Assembly: GCA_030704615.1 (NCBI GenBank) | Contig: CM060731.1 | Coordinates: 29,514,001-29,574,000, forward strand | Reading direction: 5' to 3' | Length of the DNA: 60,000 nt | Source of the DNA: Takakia lepidozioides | Taxonomy: Eukaryota; Streptophyta; Takakiopsida; Takakiales; Takakiaceae | Shown here: positions 9,832 through 21,292 of the stretch, piece by piece | Numbering within the stretch: position 1 is the stretch's first letter | Layout: each line of letters begins with the position of its first letter | Notes under the pieces: model-generated | Database searches by the model: none | Seen by the model: the letters and a program-made list of their open reading frames with translations, nothing else | What the model was told of the DNA's origin: nothing | Program-made: the position numbers and the translations under genes

Positions 9832-10640
9832 GCGGCAAGGGAACGGCCACAAGGCGTTGAAGATGGCCAATTAGGGGGATTAGTCCCTAGGCGGGCAATT
9901 GCGCCGTTGATGGGGGGAGGGTTTGACAGCAAGGGGACCGCCACGTGGCCATGCGGTGTCATCCGCCCTTCATCGGACCGTCATCCATCCCTTGCGTGGG
10001 GAGGATGACGGGGGATGAGGGGCGGATGACCACATCATTAATTGTTTTTAAAGGTTGGATAGATGTGCAGGGATCAAGGGTTTGGGGGACCACCACATGG
10101 TGGCGAATGACCGGAGGGGGATCAACCGAGAGGGAAGCGGAGGGGAGGGGCATTGCGCCGTTGATGGGAGTGGGGAATCAACAGTTAGGGGACCGCCACG
10201 TGGCCCTTTGGTGTCATCTGTCGTTCATCCTATCCTCATCCATCCCCATTGCAGGCGGGTATCAACGGAGGGGACGTGGATGGCGCGGGGGAGCACGTGG
10301 CAGAATCCCCTGGGCTGGGGGATCAGTCCCTGTATGGGAGGGGGGATCAACGTAGGAGGAAGCGGAGGCGCGGGGGATGAACCCGTGGATGAGATGGGGG
10401 ATCGATGGGGGATCGATGGGGGCCTTCACGTAGGGTCTCGGCGATCGGGTCTCGGTGAATGTGGGCACGTAGGGGGGTTAGGGGAGCAGTCCCTGCTAGG
10501 CGAGGGGGTCGATATAGGGGGGATCTGGCGTTTCGAAGAGGTGGGGATCGACGATGGGGATCAATACGTGGTGGGAGATGGGGCGGTTGGGTTGGGGGGG
10601 GGGGGGGTTGTGGTGGCATATTGGCCTAACTCATAGCCCG
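9832..10640. repeat. G-rich region with a 254-bp-spaced imperfect duplication
   Basis: The sequence from 9901 (GCGCCGTTGATGGG, GGGACCGCCACGTGG, GGTGTCATC) recurs from 10155 with moderate divergence. Further GGGGGATCAAC-like units follow, and there is a run of 14 G at 10594-10607. Long open frames occur on both strands, but they reflect GC bias and have no protein signature. CACGTG boxes repeat within the units. Confidence 0.6.
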
Positions 10641-12231
10641 GCCACACTGGATGCAAACGTCCTCCGGACGCACCTCTAGCATTGCGGGGCCTCGGCGCAT
10701 AGCGGTGCCAGAGCGTCCCGAGACGCTTGCCACAACGTCCGCTTGACGCATTTCGAAGTGGCGTCAAGCTTCACGTCCGTCCGAACGCACGTCCCGGGCC
10801 TGCGGTGCATACGAGATCATGAGAAGATAAAGTCTTTTCCAGATTAATAAAGACGCGGGCCGTTGGATGGGCCACGATCTCGACCACCCTTCCATAGGCC
10901 ACGTAGAGAACACAAACCGTGACGTTGGCTAGTGTGGCCGCGACACTGCGTCCGTCGACCTGCAACGTTGGCTGCGTCCAGTGTGGCCATGGTATCACCC
11001 TTCATCTCCTCCACTTAAGGCATAACTCTAATATGTACCCCAAGTTGTTCCAAAATTAGAAAAATCTGAAATCATGTCAGAAAAATCTGAAATTTTCAGG
11101 GCATGTGTCTTCCCTGGCAGGGTACAAGATTCTGGTTTGTGTCATGTCAAAAAACTTCACAACTGGGAAATTCGATAAGAAAAGCAGTGTTTTTTACCCC
11201 ATTGTAAATAAGAAATTTGTTTTTTGCCCAACTTTCCACATTATAATCTTGCAATCCGGCAGTTCGGACTTGTTTTGGTCATAGCTGGGGTAGGTAGGAA
11301 CATATTACAACGGTCAGGTTTACAGGACCTGAGGAAATCTCAAGATATAAATTGTTTAGTGGGGAAGGGTCAAGTTTTTGGGGGTGGACCCAAAAATTGG
11401 GGTTAGTCCTTTAGGGGTTAAAATACAAGCAAAACAAAGGATAGGACCAAACTCAAAATAGCACCAAAAGTAGAGTAAAACGAGTTTCATCTTGCATTTG
11501 ATTTTTGGCTTTCCTCTGGGGTACGTGGCGCAGCGTGAAACGAATTTTGATAGGATTTTTGGGTCCACAAGAATTAGCACCGCCCCCAACCAGCTTAGTC
11601 TATTGCCTAGGAAATTTGCAGTGCATATATATCTCCACAAGCTGGACAATGTGCAATGTACATTGAACTTTATGATGCCCGAACCAACCATATTGGCGCT
11701 ACAAATACCATCTAACATGATGTTTGCATCACCCACGACTCAAGCAACTGATCAGGACTCAATTACAACTAAGCATCTATCCAAATTGTTGTGTACTAGA
11801 ACACTAAGGGCAACACTGATGTCTCCAAAACAACATTTTTACAACATTCTCTTGGCAACCCTACATTAACTTCCATGCCAGTTCACAAGGCAAATCAGTC
11901 CAAGGCTGAGGCTTCCCCGTTTGTGATTTGGGCAAAGGTCCTCACCACTAACATCGTTGTATCATATTAAAAAACAATAAGCTATTACTGTCTTATTTTA
12001 AGAAAATCAAGATAAATCAAATAGGCCTACTGATCAATATATGTACACCAGCTACTTTGAGCTTTAGGAACATATGAATTAGCGAAAGATGCTGCAAAGT
12101 GGAAGTAAATCTAGTCTAAAGGTAGCACAGACACATGGTTAGGGCTTTTAGCTTCCAGAGGGAAGCTTTGAAGTATCTACAAATAGTCAGTTTACATAAC
12201 AACTGTGCAAGTGCTCTTCAAGGGCACTCAC
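10641..12231. other. No gene recognised
   Basis: Open frames up to 126 codons exist on both strands but resemble no family. No LTR, terminal repeat or tRNA-like signal was seen. It borders the last recognisable glutathione reductase exon, and the missing C-terminal exons of that gene were not found here. Confidence 0.5.
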
Positions 12232-13656
12232 TACTGCACCTTGTTTGTCAAGCTCAACACCAACAGCCTCTAAATTGAGAAACTTTGTGTTGGGCTTCCT
12301 GCCTGCATTCATACCAAAATCCAACCTAGGATGAGATTATGTGCATCCATAATAAAACATGGGATACCCAAATTCTTGAAAGAAAATCTTACCTTGCAAA
12401 CAAGACTGCATCTGCTACAAATTCGTCACCTTTGTCAGTATACGCCTTGATGCCACCTTCCACTTTTTCAAGCTGAACATAATAACCACAAAAGCAATGG
12501 TCTCAAGTTCCTCTTCTCCACTAATGTAGCCAGTATCAACAGTACTGCAAACAAGCATCACTGTGCAAGGGCCAGAGGTAAGTATTAGAAGAAAGATAGT
12601 GGACAAAAGGCTATCAAACGTTGTTGTCTTTAGTGTGATTTGGGTCCAATAATGTGTCCCTAAGGGTAAGGCATGGGAAAATAATAAATTCCGTTAAAAG
12701 CAAACTAAATGGACAATCCCTTCATCTGACACCCACTATAAAAGCCCCAACATAACCCCTAAATGCTGAGCTAACCCAGTAGTTTCCTCAGGTTAACCCC
12801 ATGGTCACACATCCTCAGGTCACACATCCTCTCACCTGGGTTTGTGGATTCATGCACGAGTAAGACTGGCAAACAAAAGAAGATAAATTCCGACCTTTGT
12901 AATATTTACACCGGGGTGACATTTGATGCCTCGGCCCTCCAAGTTGCGAGCTACAACAGATCTCATTTCCTCGTCAAAACCCCTGCACAGAAGTCACTTA
13001 CAGGGTTATCAATTCAAACGACCAATTCATCCGTGAGTCCCTTGCGTGCATTGTCCACTCCAGCATGGAAGGATCAAGCGTTGCTAGCTGAAGTTCACCA
13101 ACACAGACAGGACCTTGCAAGTCACCTCCAACCCTGATCACACAGACAGGGACACTTATAGCTACAAAATACAAAATCAATCTCTCCACTTACGTCAAAG
13201 GAAGAGGCTTCCTGTAGAACAAGTCCACCTCAGCTCCCATGCCATTATAGATACCCGCAAACTCTACAGCGATGTACCTATTCCACACACCACCATATCA
13301 ATCCCTCCATCATTCAGCTTCAGAATAGGAAAAGATGGAACTGCTGCATCCAACACCTTCCTCCATTTCACAGGAGCCACAACTTAATGAACAGAACTGC
13401 TCTTCATTTCCTCCGTGATTTAACTATGAACAATTTGGCCATCACCATTTGCTAATCATACCCATGCACTGCAACTTACAACATACAGCAGCTGCTTGAG
13501 GCATTGGCTTCGTAAAATCTCTTTATTCAGAAGATTGGCTGCCTGCTGCAGCTGGAGGTGCCTGCACCTATGACTAGGTGTCAACCCTACTGTTTTGGTC
13601 AGCCATAGGTAACTTTTATCCCGAGGCGCGAGTGAAAGAGGGTACGATCCCACTAC

Positions 13657-13830
13657 CTGCAAGTGTCTTCTGGGTCTCCCCTTTCCTGTTGTGACTTTGC
13701 TCCCCCTCTCAATGGAAGCCTCAACAGCAGCTAGGAAATCAGGACAAGCTACATACTGAGCTACGTACTGAAGATTGTACCGCAGGGTACGAAATACACT
13801 TATATGTGACATGTGTTTTATAGATTTCAA
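13657..13830 (-). other. Possible unidentified exon
   Basis: Minus-strand frame with a coding-like stretch (YVAQYVACPDFLAAVEASIE, then VTTGKGRPRRHLQ) ending at a GT donor (GCAG then GTAGTG) at 13657. It lies between the iminopeptidase and reductase exons and fits neither protein. I do not recognise it. Confidence 0.2.
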
Positions 13831-14585
13831 ACAAAAGCATACACTTTCTGCTACAAACAGACAATATAATCATATAAGTGCAAGGAAGACTCCACACACA
13901 ATCTAAAGGTAACTGATGATAGGGAAAATAGATCACAATACATGATCAATGAAAAGACACAGACGAACCTTATAGGGTAGCACTAAACAGCGATTAACAA
14001 AAGCAGAGAACAATTTCACTGCAGCCTTTAAACTTAGTGAGTCAGTCTCCAGCATACATACACATAAGCCAGACCTATGTAACTGTCATCCATGGCTGCT
14101 GACAAACATCAACGTCTAGGATACTTACTGAAAAGCACAAAACATCACATCCAATATTGGACTCACTAGAAACCTGCATCCAAAAATGTTATCTTTAACA
14201 TTGTGCTGTCAAAAATTAATGGCACGTGAGGTAACAACGCCATACCAGGGAGGGGATGGTAAGGTACTGGTGGCCATCCCAGCTGACCACGGAGGGTGAT
14301 GATGAGAAAAAGCTCAACCCCATCTCCCATCGCAGCCACGCTTGCGCCTGCATGCCACCACCTCCTTCTAGGACATTGTAACACTTATAAATTACAAATA
14401 ACCCATCTGGCTTGTGTGTGGGAAAGAGAATGTACTCATGAGACATTGTTTGCCATAGCCTTGTGGCCGTCCCCCCAGTCTGGGCGGAACAAGAGCAAAC
14501 CTTTGTGAGGGACCTACTCCAGTAGTGGGAACTACCTTGGTATAAGCAATTGCTTCGCGCTTTCCAGATATCTCTAGAAAGCCCT

Positions 14586-14807
14586 TCACACAAGCATCAA
14601 TCTGCTGTGTGTGACCCAGCCCAACAGGGCCGCTTTAGGCTCAGCCTCGAGATTTTGAAAGATGGTGAACAGAGGTGCAGGGACTGTATTCTTGATGGTC
14701 CTGACACGGGTCGCTCTCTGATGGGAATACCCCGGACATTGTATCAGAAAATGGGCTTGACAATCTCCCTCTCCTCTCTGCATCTTTTCAAGAAAGAGAG
14801 TTAGCAA
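14586..14807 (-). mobile_element. Possible LINE 3' coding fragment
   Basis: A 73-codon minus-strand frame contains HFLIQCPGYSHQR, resembling the HFLL-C-P-Y cysteine/histidine pattern near the end of many LINE-encoded proteins. It lies in the intron between the last two iminopeptidase exons. There is no other LINE sequence next to it, so this is tentative. Confidence 0.3.
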
Positions 14808-16210
14808 TTTTGTGTGTCAAATTGTTGTACAAGGAAGAACAAGCTCATGTGAAATGTGATGGGACATACAGCTTGTTGTTGGGTTGAAGAGTCTGTAGAT
14901 GTTAGGCGCTGGTAAAATGCAGAGAAAACATTCTGCTGCTCAGATGGATCTAGAACAGACAACAGCTGTTCCCACCCAAATGGATACAGTGCATTTGCAC
15001 CCTGCCCAAACATGCCACCATCCCCACCACGCCATATTACTGGACAAAATGACTTGCATAGCTGACCCACATGATTCTTCACACACGAAAAACATGTTGC
15101 AACCTCTTTGAAAGAATTGTCAGCTAGTGACCATCACCCCACAACTTTTTGGTCTCCTCAGCCTACTCCAACTACCCATCATCGGAACCTACCTAGCTGC
15201 TCGCTGGCTGACTGGAAAACCAGCTAGATTGTCCCTCTCTCCTCTCACTCCGATTGGATTACAGAGGAGTGACCTGCATATAGAACCAATCAATCTCTCG
15301 TGGTCGTAGCAAGCATACGCCTCGTAAAATTAGGGCAGCCACTGCATCTGGGTGGGCTTGAGTATATGATAGTGCCAGTGTCACTCCCCAGGATCCTCCC
15401 ATCACCATCCATCTGCATTCATCTCACCGTTCAGATCAGGGTTCTCCTCCACACAAACTGTTGGTAAGGAGCACATACTGTTAACCTTCATGTGAAATAA
15501 TGTGCCATGCAAGACCAAGTGAGCTCCTATCTTGATCCCAATCTCCAACACCTTTATTGGACACCATGCAGCCACATTTTGGCCATGTTGAATGAAGACA
15601 CAGGAACAGCTAACGGGTGCACTCTATCAGAAACACTTATTTGCAGAGCATAGGTTCCTGCATGCTCTCCAGCAATCCAGCAGTACTCCATTCAAGCCCA
15701 TCCCATGGCTTCCCAACAATAATCCGTGAGCAGCAGACATGCTACAAATTCAAGAGTTGGCTAAGCCCTCTATACCAACTTGTAGTACAACAAGTTTGAC
15801 AACAGACTTGCTACAATTTTAAGACTCGACTAAGCCTTCATACTACATGCCGTAGGACATGTTTGGCAGATGTTGTGCCCGTGTCCAAATATAAAGCAAT
15901 ATTCATTATTCAGTACTTGAAGGGGGAGAGAGAGGCAGGTGCTGGAGGGAGGAGAGATAGAGGAACATGCATTGAGTGTTCCCTGTGAAAGTCGGGCATG
16001 AAAAACCCATGAGGACAATCCTCACAAAATAGTAACTCATCTGAGCTGGTCATGCAATTTTCACCCACTAGGGTATGAAATCTGCTTGGAAGTAGTGCCA
16101 ATACAGTTCTTGTAGAAGTCAATCAAGGGCTGGCAACAACATCATACTAGAAAAGATCAGTCCATCCAGTGCTGCTTTGGTATATCTTGACAAGACCCTA
16201 TGTGCCTTTT

Positions 16211-16211
16211 G

Positions 16212-16236
<25 letters not shown>
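16211..16236. repeat. (GA)n microsatellite
   Basis: About 13 GA units in an iminopeptidase intron, just beyond the donor at 16249. Confidence 0.9.
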
Positions 16237-16242
<6 letters not shown>

Positions 16243-17699
16243 AGATTACTTGGTTAGTCCTAGGTGCAGTCTGAGTTTCTCTATGTCAGCCACAAGATCC
16301 CAAGTTGTGTTCTCCTCGAGACACCCATGTGGGCTGGACTTCCCACACGCTCTCTGATCAAATAGCACAATTCGATAATGTTGTGGATCGAACAGGCGAG
16401 CATGCCTGTCTGAGCATCCAGCACCCTGGACCTCCATGAAGGACTGTTCCACAAGTGCATAGAACAACGTGTTACCTTCTGCATATAATCTCACATTTTT
16501 CACAGTGCAACAGACATAAAGGGTGCTTTGTGCAGAGTGTGTACAGTAATAGCACCACCTTACACCACCATAGATGAGAATAAGAATAAGATATAGACAG
16601 CCAGATCAACAATTGTGTGGTAGGATAAAATACAGAAAAAAAATAGGATCGCAAATTCGTCCAAGAAGAGAAGGACAGAAACACAGACCCAATTTTGAAG
16701 CACAAACTTACAAACGGCAGGCTTCCCTTGAGGATTCCCAAAGACCTCGTAGTAGATGGTGTGCAGTTTTGACACCTGTAAATGTCCCTGGCTTGTGATG
16801 CCAAATTGGGTAGAGAGTCCATAGACAGAGCAGATACATACCCTCCACCGACAACACCACTTTCTTGGGGAGGTCATCCAGTCTCAGACCCTCGTCTGAT
16901 GTAATGCCCAACTCCTGCACCCCACATATAAAAAATCAAGGTAGGCACATCCAGCTCACCAACATTCTAAGGGCGGAGCATTGAAGCCAACACATCTGAT
17001 CGCTACCACTGAGGACATGCACAACACAGTACATGGTATACGCACATCCCCAAACCCTCCATTCCACACACCTGCCGCGCATATAATGCAATTGCGCGGA
17101 TTTGACATACATAGCTCCAAAATTGGCGCCCTAGAGAAAGAGAGCCTATTCTTGCCTCTGCTAAGACTAGTTAGAGTGCCACCCTCCTTCACTCCTTTGC
17201 ATAATGGAGGTTAGGTAGCACGTGAGAACAAGGGCATATTCTCCAAATTTCCGAGAATTTTCCAGCGAAACGGAATTCGTGAAACTGATAATTTTGCGAA
17301 ACTAACACCTAAAGAACAAGTAGCCCCTGTACCCGATGAACATGTTACCCTATAAGCGTGGTTTTTTCTCACGTTGTGCTCACACGATATCAGGTCTTTT
17401 AAAGAATGGGTAGTGAGGCCTAACCTTAAATTTAAGATCATCACCCATGGATAATTTCGCACGACAAAACTCTGTACCAACCAACCTAAGAAGAAATCAC
17501 ACTGGAGCTGAAATGATGAATATGTCACTTTTAAAGGCCCTACCTATGTATATTTTTGCAGAGCGAAACTCTCTCCCCTAACAACTAGTATAATTATATA
17601 TTGAGATTTGCAGTGCGAAACTCTGATCTCTGAAGTGAAGTTGGGTAGCGTGCAGTTATGATGCTCACAAAAATGAAAAACATTCTTGAGATGCCCAGA

Positions 17700-19980
17700 G
17701 AAAATCGCACATATTTTTGAACAAATACACTGTCAGACAAGAGTTTCGTGTTGAAAAACTCTTTTGTAACGACGAAGCAGTTCAAATCCCTCAATTGATA
17801 TATCTCAATATTGGTTCAACAGCATGCAAGTTTTCAAACAAGAACAATGTCAGACATGAGTTTCTTGTTGAGAAACTTTTTTGTTATAGGAAAGCAGTTC
17901 AATTCCCTCGATTCATATCCCTCCATATTGTCTCAAACATACTGATTTTTGAACAAATACACTATCAGACAAGAATTTCGTGTTGAAATATTCTTTTGTT
18001 ACGACCAAGCAGTTCAAACTCCTTAGTTTATATCCTTCCGAAAACATTTTCAGACAAGAGTTTCGTGTTGAGGAAATGATGCAGATTTTTGAACAAAACC
18101 CCTGTCAGACAAGAGTTTTGTATTGGGAAACTGTTTTATCACGGCAAATAGTTCAAGTCCCTCAGTCCATATCCCTCCATATTTGTTTGAAAGCATGCAG
18201 GATTTGAACAAAAACAATAATTAGAGAAGAGTTTCGTGTTGAGGAAATGATGCAGATTTTTGAACAAAACCCCTGTCAGACAAGAGTTTTGTATTGGGAA
18301 ACTGTTTTATCACGGCAAATAGTTCAAGTCCCTCAGTCCATATCCCTCCATATTTGTTTGAAAGCATGCAGGATTTGAACAAAAACAATAATTAGAGAAG
18401 AGTTTCGTGTTGAGAAACTATTTTGTTATGACGAAGCAATTCAAATCTCAAATCTCTCAAATCTTCAAATCTCTCAAACTCTTTTGTTTTGGGAAGCAAT
18501 TAAAATCTCTCAGTCCACGTCCCTCCATATTGGTTCAAAAACATGCAAGTTTTTTAACAAAAATATTGTCCGAGAAGAGTTTCGTGTTGAGAAACTCTTT
18601 TGTTATGGCGAAGCAATTCAAATCTCTCAGTCCACGTCCCTCCATATTGGTCCAAAACATGCAGGTTTTTGAACAAAAACACTGCTCGAGAAAAGTTTCG
18701 TGTTGAGAAATTTTTTTGTTATGGCGAAACAATTCAATTCTCTTAATCTACGTCCCTCCATATTGGTTGCGGATTTTTGAACAAAAATACTGTCTGAGAA
18801 GAGTTTCGTGTTGATAAACTCTTTTGTTTTGGCGAAGCAATTCAAATCTCTCGGTCCACGTCCATCCATATTGGTTCAAAAGCATGCTGGTTTTTGAACA
18901 AAAACACTGTCCGAGAAGAGTTTCGTATAGAAACTCTTTTGTTATGGTGAAGCAATTCAAATCCCTCAGTCCATTCCCCTCCATATTGGTTCAAAAACAT
19001 GCAAGTTTTTGAACAAAAACACTATCAGATAAGAGTTTCGTGTTGATAAACTTTTTTGTTATGGCGAAGCAATTCAAATCTCTTAGTCCACGTCCCTCCA
19101 TATTGGTTCAAAAACATGCATGTTTTTGCACAAAAACACTGTCATAGAAGAGTTTCGTGTTGAGAAACTCTTTTGTTATGGCGAAACATTCAAATCTCTC
19201 AGTCCAGATCTTTCCATATTTGTTCAAAACATGCAGGTTTTTGAACCAAAACATTGTTTAAAAAGAGTTTTGTGTTGAGAAACTCTTTTGTTTTGGCAAA
19301 GCAATTCAAATCTCTCAGTCCATGTCCCTCCATATTGGTTAAAAAACATGCAGGTTTTTGAACAAAAACACTGCCAGAGAAGAGTTTCGTGTTGAGAAAC
19401 TCTTGTACAGGTGAATAAGTTTACATCCCTCAGTTAATATCCATCCATATTGGTTCAAAAGCATGCATTGTTTTATGCATATTGAACCAAAACAATGTTA
19501 GACGAGAGTTTCGTACTGAGAAACTCTTTTGTCAAGGCGAAATAGTTCAAATCCCTCGGTTAGTATCATTCCTTATTGTTTCAAATGCATGCAGGTTTTT
19601 GAACAAAAACACGGTTAGAGAAGAGTTTCTTGTTGATAAACTCTTTTGCTATGCCGAACTAGCAGTTCATATCCATCCATCTAAAGCATGCAGATTCTTA
19701 AACCATAACACTGTCAGACAAGAGTTTCATATTGAAAAACTCTTTTTTTATGGCAAAGGAGTTCAAATCCCTCAGTTCGTATCCATCCATATTGTTTCAA
19801 AAGCAGGTTTTTATACACAACCACAGTCGGATAAAAATTTCGTGTCAGAAACTCTTTTGTTACGACGAAGTATTTCAAATCTTTTAGTTCATATCCCTCC
19901 ATATTTGTTCAAATGCATGTAGTGCTTTGAACAAATTCACTGACAGACAAGAGTTTCGTATTGAGAATTTTTTTTCAATC
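17700..19980. repeat. Satellite array, unit about 116 bp, about 20 units
   Basis: The motif GAGTTTC-GTGTTGA-GAAACTC recurs at spacings of about 115-117 bp (for example 17741, 17858, 17973). Each unit then has GTTATGGCGAAGCAATTCAAATC, a TCCCTCCATATTGGTTCAAAA segment and GTTTTTGAACAAAAACACTG. Each good copy contains 7-bp inverted arms (GAGTTTC/GAAACTC) that can fold. Units vary by substitution and short deletion. Open frames on both strands read through several units but are by-products of the repeat. Degenerate copies reach back towards 17210 and GCGAAAC-type pieces occur near 20400-20520. Confidence 0.93.
18071..18412. repeat. Exact 171-bp tandem duplication inside the satellite
   Basis: 18071-18241 and 18242-18412 appear identical over the whole 171 bp, while neighbouring units differ at many sites. 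The unit contains one full repeat and part of a second. This marks a recent unequal exchange or replication slip. Confidence 0.85.
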
Positions 19981-20870
19981 TTTGAATTCATTACTAAAAA
20001 TTGTCGACATTGATGTTATCAAAGCGAAACAATCTCAAATCTCTCAGATTTCTGTGATAAAATTCATGGCACAAGAAGGAATATCCTGGTTTTATTGATG
20101 ATCTAAATGACAGATGTACATGTTAACTTCGTTCCTACAGGAAATTTCAGTAAGCGAAAGTATCATCATTTGTTATTCTATTTGTATTGTCATGTAAATC
20201 ATTTCAATCAACATTGCTATATTTTCTGCTTATTGTGTGTTTGGTGTTATTTTTGGACCAGGGAACAAATACATTTTCCGAGTTCTATTTAGCATCACAT
20301 TTCAATAGCATTAGAATTGTATTTTGTATCAACTACAACTATTTCATTTTCGTTCCTTGAAATTGTTGCGATATTTTTCTTTTAAGGCTCTCTTTCCTCA
20401 ATGCGAAAACCACCGTTGCTTAGGTTTGTGCCCATATCACCAAGTATTTCTCAATGCGAAACTCGCCGCCGCCGCTATAGGTTTAGGGTTTCTGGCTACA
20501 CTATTGAAGGTTTCGCCTCACTCGATTGGTGCAGATATACCGTATAAATGCATCGGTCCTCTATATCTGCTTATAATTTTATTCCATTCTGAAAACATGC
20601 AAGTCCTATGACCGAGGTTAAAAAATCATAAAACTCCCACGACCGTGGGTTGTGCTCACCCGTGCGTGAGCATGCTCACCGATGTGCCCACACGATACCA
20701 ACCCTGCATAATGATACTTTTGTGTGTAGAAGTTGCCGAGTGTTCTTCCCAATGGTTATGTTCAACTCTTCAATTTCAAGTGTTGAAAGTATACAATGGG
20801 GAACAACAATTCTGATTTCCACCTGTTTTACATGGCAGATAAGTTAGCAACCACAACCGTAATTGTGCTG
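19981..20870. other. No gene recognised; AT-rich satellite border
   Basis: Only short frames occur here. GCGAAAC pieces related to the satellite edge are present near 20403-20520. A small inverted motif (TGCTCAC, GTGAGCATGCTCAC) lies near 20655-20680. Confidence 0.5.
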
Positions 20871-20875
20871 CATTC

Positions 20876-20885
20876 TATATATAAG
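20876..20885 (+). promoter_or_regulatory. Candidate TATA box for the ABC1K gene
   Basis: TATATATAAG lies about 410 bases upstream of the ABC1K start codon. Pyrimidine-rich sequence (CTCTCTATACTTTC) follows about 25-35 bases downstream, a common plant transcription-start setting. Support is position and motif only. Confidence 0.35.
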
Positions 20886-21292
20886 CTACAGCTTGCTTAC
20901 CAAGCTGTACTCTCTATACTTTCTTTCCAACACACATAACATGTAACGATATAACCACCTTAGGTCCCCTCTCCAGTTTGTAAGAAGCTGCAAGTGTTCA
21001 GCAACTATGCAGACTGAGTTGATGTTTTAGGTAGCTGGCAGGTGAACTACGGAGCACTTAGTATATCCTCACAGTGGAGGGCCACGTGAGCATGCGGTCA
21101 GACAGTGAGAGCAACGTGTGAGCGGGAGGGAGGCGGGCATACTGTGTGCTATCCAGTGGGGATTAGGCGGTGGGTGTATGTGTTGCTTGTAGGGAATTTG
21201 GGGTCGGGTGCCTTGCGCTTTCCGATTTGTGTGAGCGACAGTGTGGTGGTGGATTGGGAGCTGGAAGGGGGCTGCGGAGGCACCCAGTAGTG

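Larger units (their letters stand above)
14246..16775 (-). pseudogene. PIP: Proline iminopeptidase gene fragment (five exons, nested in the GR intron)
   Basis: Five minus-strand exons match prolyl aminopeptidase (peptidase S33, alpha/beta hydrolase), which removes N-terminal proline. They are 16712-16775 (VSKLHTIYYEVFGNPQGKP), 16250-16443 (GCSDRHARLFDP, FDQRACGKSSPHG, ENTTWDLV), 15274-15412 (MGGSWGVTLALSYTQAHPD; the Ser of GGSWG is the nucleophile), 14870-15001 (ALYPFGWEQLL, YQRLTSTD) and 14246-14347 (AQAWLRWEMGLSF). All four junctions have GT-AG sites and agreeing phases. The second exon is 194 nt where 193 would keep frame; the extra base falls in HGGPG, the oxyanion-hole motif. The start exon and the C-terminal third with the catalytic Asp and His were not found. 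A sequencing indel could explain the frameshift but not the missing ends. Confidence 0.85.
12232..16914 (-). pseudogene. GR: Glutathione reductase gene fragment (five exons, truncated, frameshifted)
   Basis: Five minus-strand exons match plant glutathione reductase, the FAD enzyme that reduces GSSG with NADPH. They are 16842-16914 (ELGITSDEG...DLPKKVV), 13194-13277 ([20 protein letters not shown]), 12895-12982 ([20 protein letters not shown]), 12393-12472 (LEKVEGGIKAYTDKGDEF) and 12232-12302 (RKPNTKFLNLEAVGVELDK). They cover the NADPH-binding region only. The N-terminal FAD domain with the CVIRGC redox disulfide and the whole dimerisation domain are absent. Splice phases match between exons 2, 3 and 4. 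The first exon is 73 nt where 74 are needed, so the VVGGG nucleotide-binding motif is out of frame. The VLFATGRKPNTK region has lost about two residues at the last junction. The first intron is 3.6 kb and holds the proline iminopeptidase exons. It cannot make a working enzyme. Confidence 0.85.

Noticed and set aside
10055-10636. 193-codon Gly-rich frame and antisense Pro-rich frames
   Set aside because: They follow the G-rich repeat composition, shift between frames and show no domain or splice signals.
11356-11736. GDAN-like peptide considered as the next glutathione reductase exon
   Set aside because: Only four residues agree; flanking sequence does not match and no splice site with the right phase is present.
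17717-19922. Open frames of 60-146 codons on both strands within the satellite
   Set aside because: They repeat the same peptide phrases with the satellite period and occur in several frames; they are by-products of the repeat.
17700-19980. Regularly spaced repeats considered as a CRISPR-like array
   Set aside because: Units of 116 bp are similar along their entire length with no unique spacers, and the DNA is from a plant nucleus.
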